Assembly (NCBI GenBank): GCA_945485625.1
Contig: CALYSH010000093.1
Coordinates: 1 to 6,288 of the forward strand
Length of the DNA stretch: 6,288 nucleotides
Reading direction: 5' to 3'
DNA from: an uncultured Lachnospiraceae bacterium
Lineage (GTDB): Bacteria > Bacillota > Clostridia > Lachnospirales > Lachnospiraceae
Positions within the stretch are counted from its first letter, which is position 1. The number at the start of each line of letters is the position of its first letter. A program made the position numbers and the translations under genes. Below the pieces are notes generated by a model. It was not told the DNA's origin, searched no databases, and was given only the letters and a program-made list of their open reading frames with translations. Positions 5,613 to 6,288 of the stretch are shown here, piece after piece.

Positions 5613-6288
5613 TTGGCTAACAATGCATTTGGTATCGATCTCGGTACAAATAACATCAAAATTTATGACAGAAACACGGACAGCTTTCTTGTAGAAAAGA
5701 ATATGATTGCCATAGAGAACAAAAATACCCTGTTCGCATATGGTAACTCTGCATATGAAATGTATGAGAAGGCACCGGCAAATATTCATATCTCTTATCC
5801 GCTTTCAAACGGTGTCATTGCAGATATTAAGAATATGCAGACATTGATTAGGTATTTTATCAGTGATCTGCAGAAGGGAAGTCTTAAGCCTGCAGATTTT
5901 GTAATTGCCGTACCTACGGATGTTACGGAGGTGGAAAAGAGAGCGTTCTATGATCTGATAAAGGATGCAAATGTTAAGGCAAAACACATCATGGTTGTTG
6001 AGAAGGCTGTGGCGGATGGACTTGGCCTGGATATCGATGTAAAGAATTCCCAAGGTGTTCTGGTTGTAAATGTAGGTTATGATACAACAGAAATATCGAT
6101 TCTTTCCCTGGGTGGTATTGTGCTCAGTAAGCTGATTAAGGTCGGGGGTTATCGCTTTGATGAAGCAATCCGTTCTGCCGTCAGAAAAGAGTTTTCGCTT
6201 ATTATCGGCGGAAAAACGGCAGAAAGTGTAAAGTTGTCCATGAAGGAGCTGGAGGCAGAGAATAAGGGGGCTGTAGTATACGGCCGCG
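5613..6288 (+). CDS. mreB: MreB/Mbl-family rod-shape actin homologue, N-terminal part (3' truncated by the window)
   Basis: The frame is open to the window end, giving 225 complete codons of an expected ~330. MreB proteins are bacterial actins that polymerise under the membrane and guide lateral cell-wall synthesis. From TTG 5613 the protein begins MANNAFGIDLGTNNIKIY, with the phosphate-1 loop at residues 7-12 and Asp9. It continues with ANIHISYPLSNGVIADI (MreB-like: PGNI-x4-PL-x-GVIAD), IAVPTDVTEVEKRAF with E106, VVEKAVADGLGL, the phosphate-2 region VVNVGYDTTEISILSLGGIV (from 151), and KVGGYRFDEAI. The order and spacing are those of MreB, but several segments depart from the Bacillus and E. 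coli pattern, most clearly NVGYDTTE in place of DIGGGTTE. This fits the divergent MreB type I associate with Lachnospiraceae. An upstream in-frame TTG at 5583 would add 10 residues. Presumably mreC and mreD follow. Confidence 0.9.
   Translation, partial: MANNAFGIDLGTNNIKIYDRNTDSFLVEKNMIAIENKNTLFAYGNSAYEMYEKAPANIHISYPLSNGVIADIKNMQTLIRYFISDLQKGSLKPADFVIAVPTDVTEVEKRAFYDLIKDANVKAKHIMVVEKAVADGLGLDIDVKNSQGVLVVNVGYDTTEISILSLGGIVLSKLIKVGGYRFDEAIRSAVRKEFSLIIGGKTAESVKLSMKELEAENKGAVVYGR

Noticed and set aside
5577..6053. Minus-strand open frames opposite mreB (5577-5789 and 5805-6053)
   Set aside because: They lie opposite conserved MreB codons and show no domain or ribosome binding site.
1..6288. CRISPR array, insertion sequence, tRNA or rRNA gene, SOS (LexA) box
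   Set aside because: No regular direct repeats, terminal inverted repeats, transposase motifs or cloverleaf pattern were seen by eye, and no GAAC-N4-GTTC-type operator was found in the intergenic gap.

Overview
The window is a 6.3 kb stretch of bacterial chromosome with every supported gene on the + strand, packed head to tail. The best guess is a member of the Clostridia (Bacillota), probably Lachnospiraceae. Three things suggest this: the mutS-mutL-miaA order, a MutL with the endonuclease motif found in bacteria without MutH, and a DUF4321-RadC-MreB cluster whose MreB is of the divergent type (starting FGIDLGTNNIKIY) that I associate with Lachnospiraceae. This placement comes from remembered family patterns, not from a database search.

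Layout: the 3' end of mutS (1-239) is followed at once by a complete mutL (240-2210). After a 9 nt gap comes miaA (2220-3215, GTG start). A PLP-dependent protein of the methionine gamma-lyase / 'aluminum resistance' family (YnbB-like, about 3199-4497) overlaps the end of miaA. A 126 nt intergenic gap (4498-4623) is the only sizeable non-coding stretch; it holds a weak terminator candidate and a weak promoter candidate. The second block is a small two-helix membrane protein of the DUF4321 family (4624-4863, TTG start), radC (4900-5586) and the 5' part of an mreB-family gene (5613-6288, cut by the window end, TTG start).

How the genes fit together: MutS and MutL form the mismatch-repair core. 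Both carry a candidate sliding-clamp contact (QMSLF in MutS, QTLFPP in MutL), and MutL carries the metal-dependent nicking site. MiaA prenylates A37 of tRNAs reading U-starting codons and is encoded beside mutL in many bacteria. The YnbB-like enzyme has no firmly known role. RadC and MreB belong to the widely conserved radC-mreBCD cell-shape neighbourhood; DUF4321 is an uncharacterised companion. Tight spacing and overlaps suggest one or two operons.

No mobile element, CRISPR array, RNA gene or phage gene was seen, and I found no convincing new system. The points most worth a second look are the altered ATPase motif of the MreB homologue, the unknown DUF4321 and YnbB-like proteins, the run of non-AUG starts with a choice of two starts for mreB, and the joining of two conserved neighbourhoods without hfq or maf between them.
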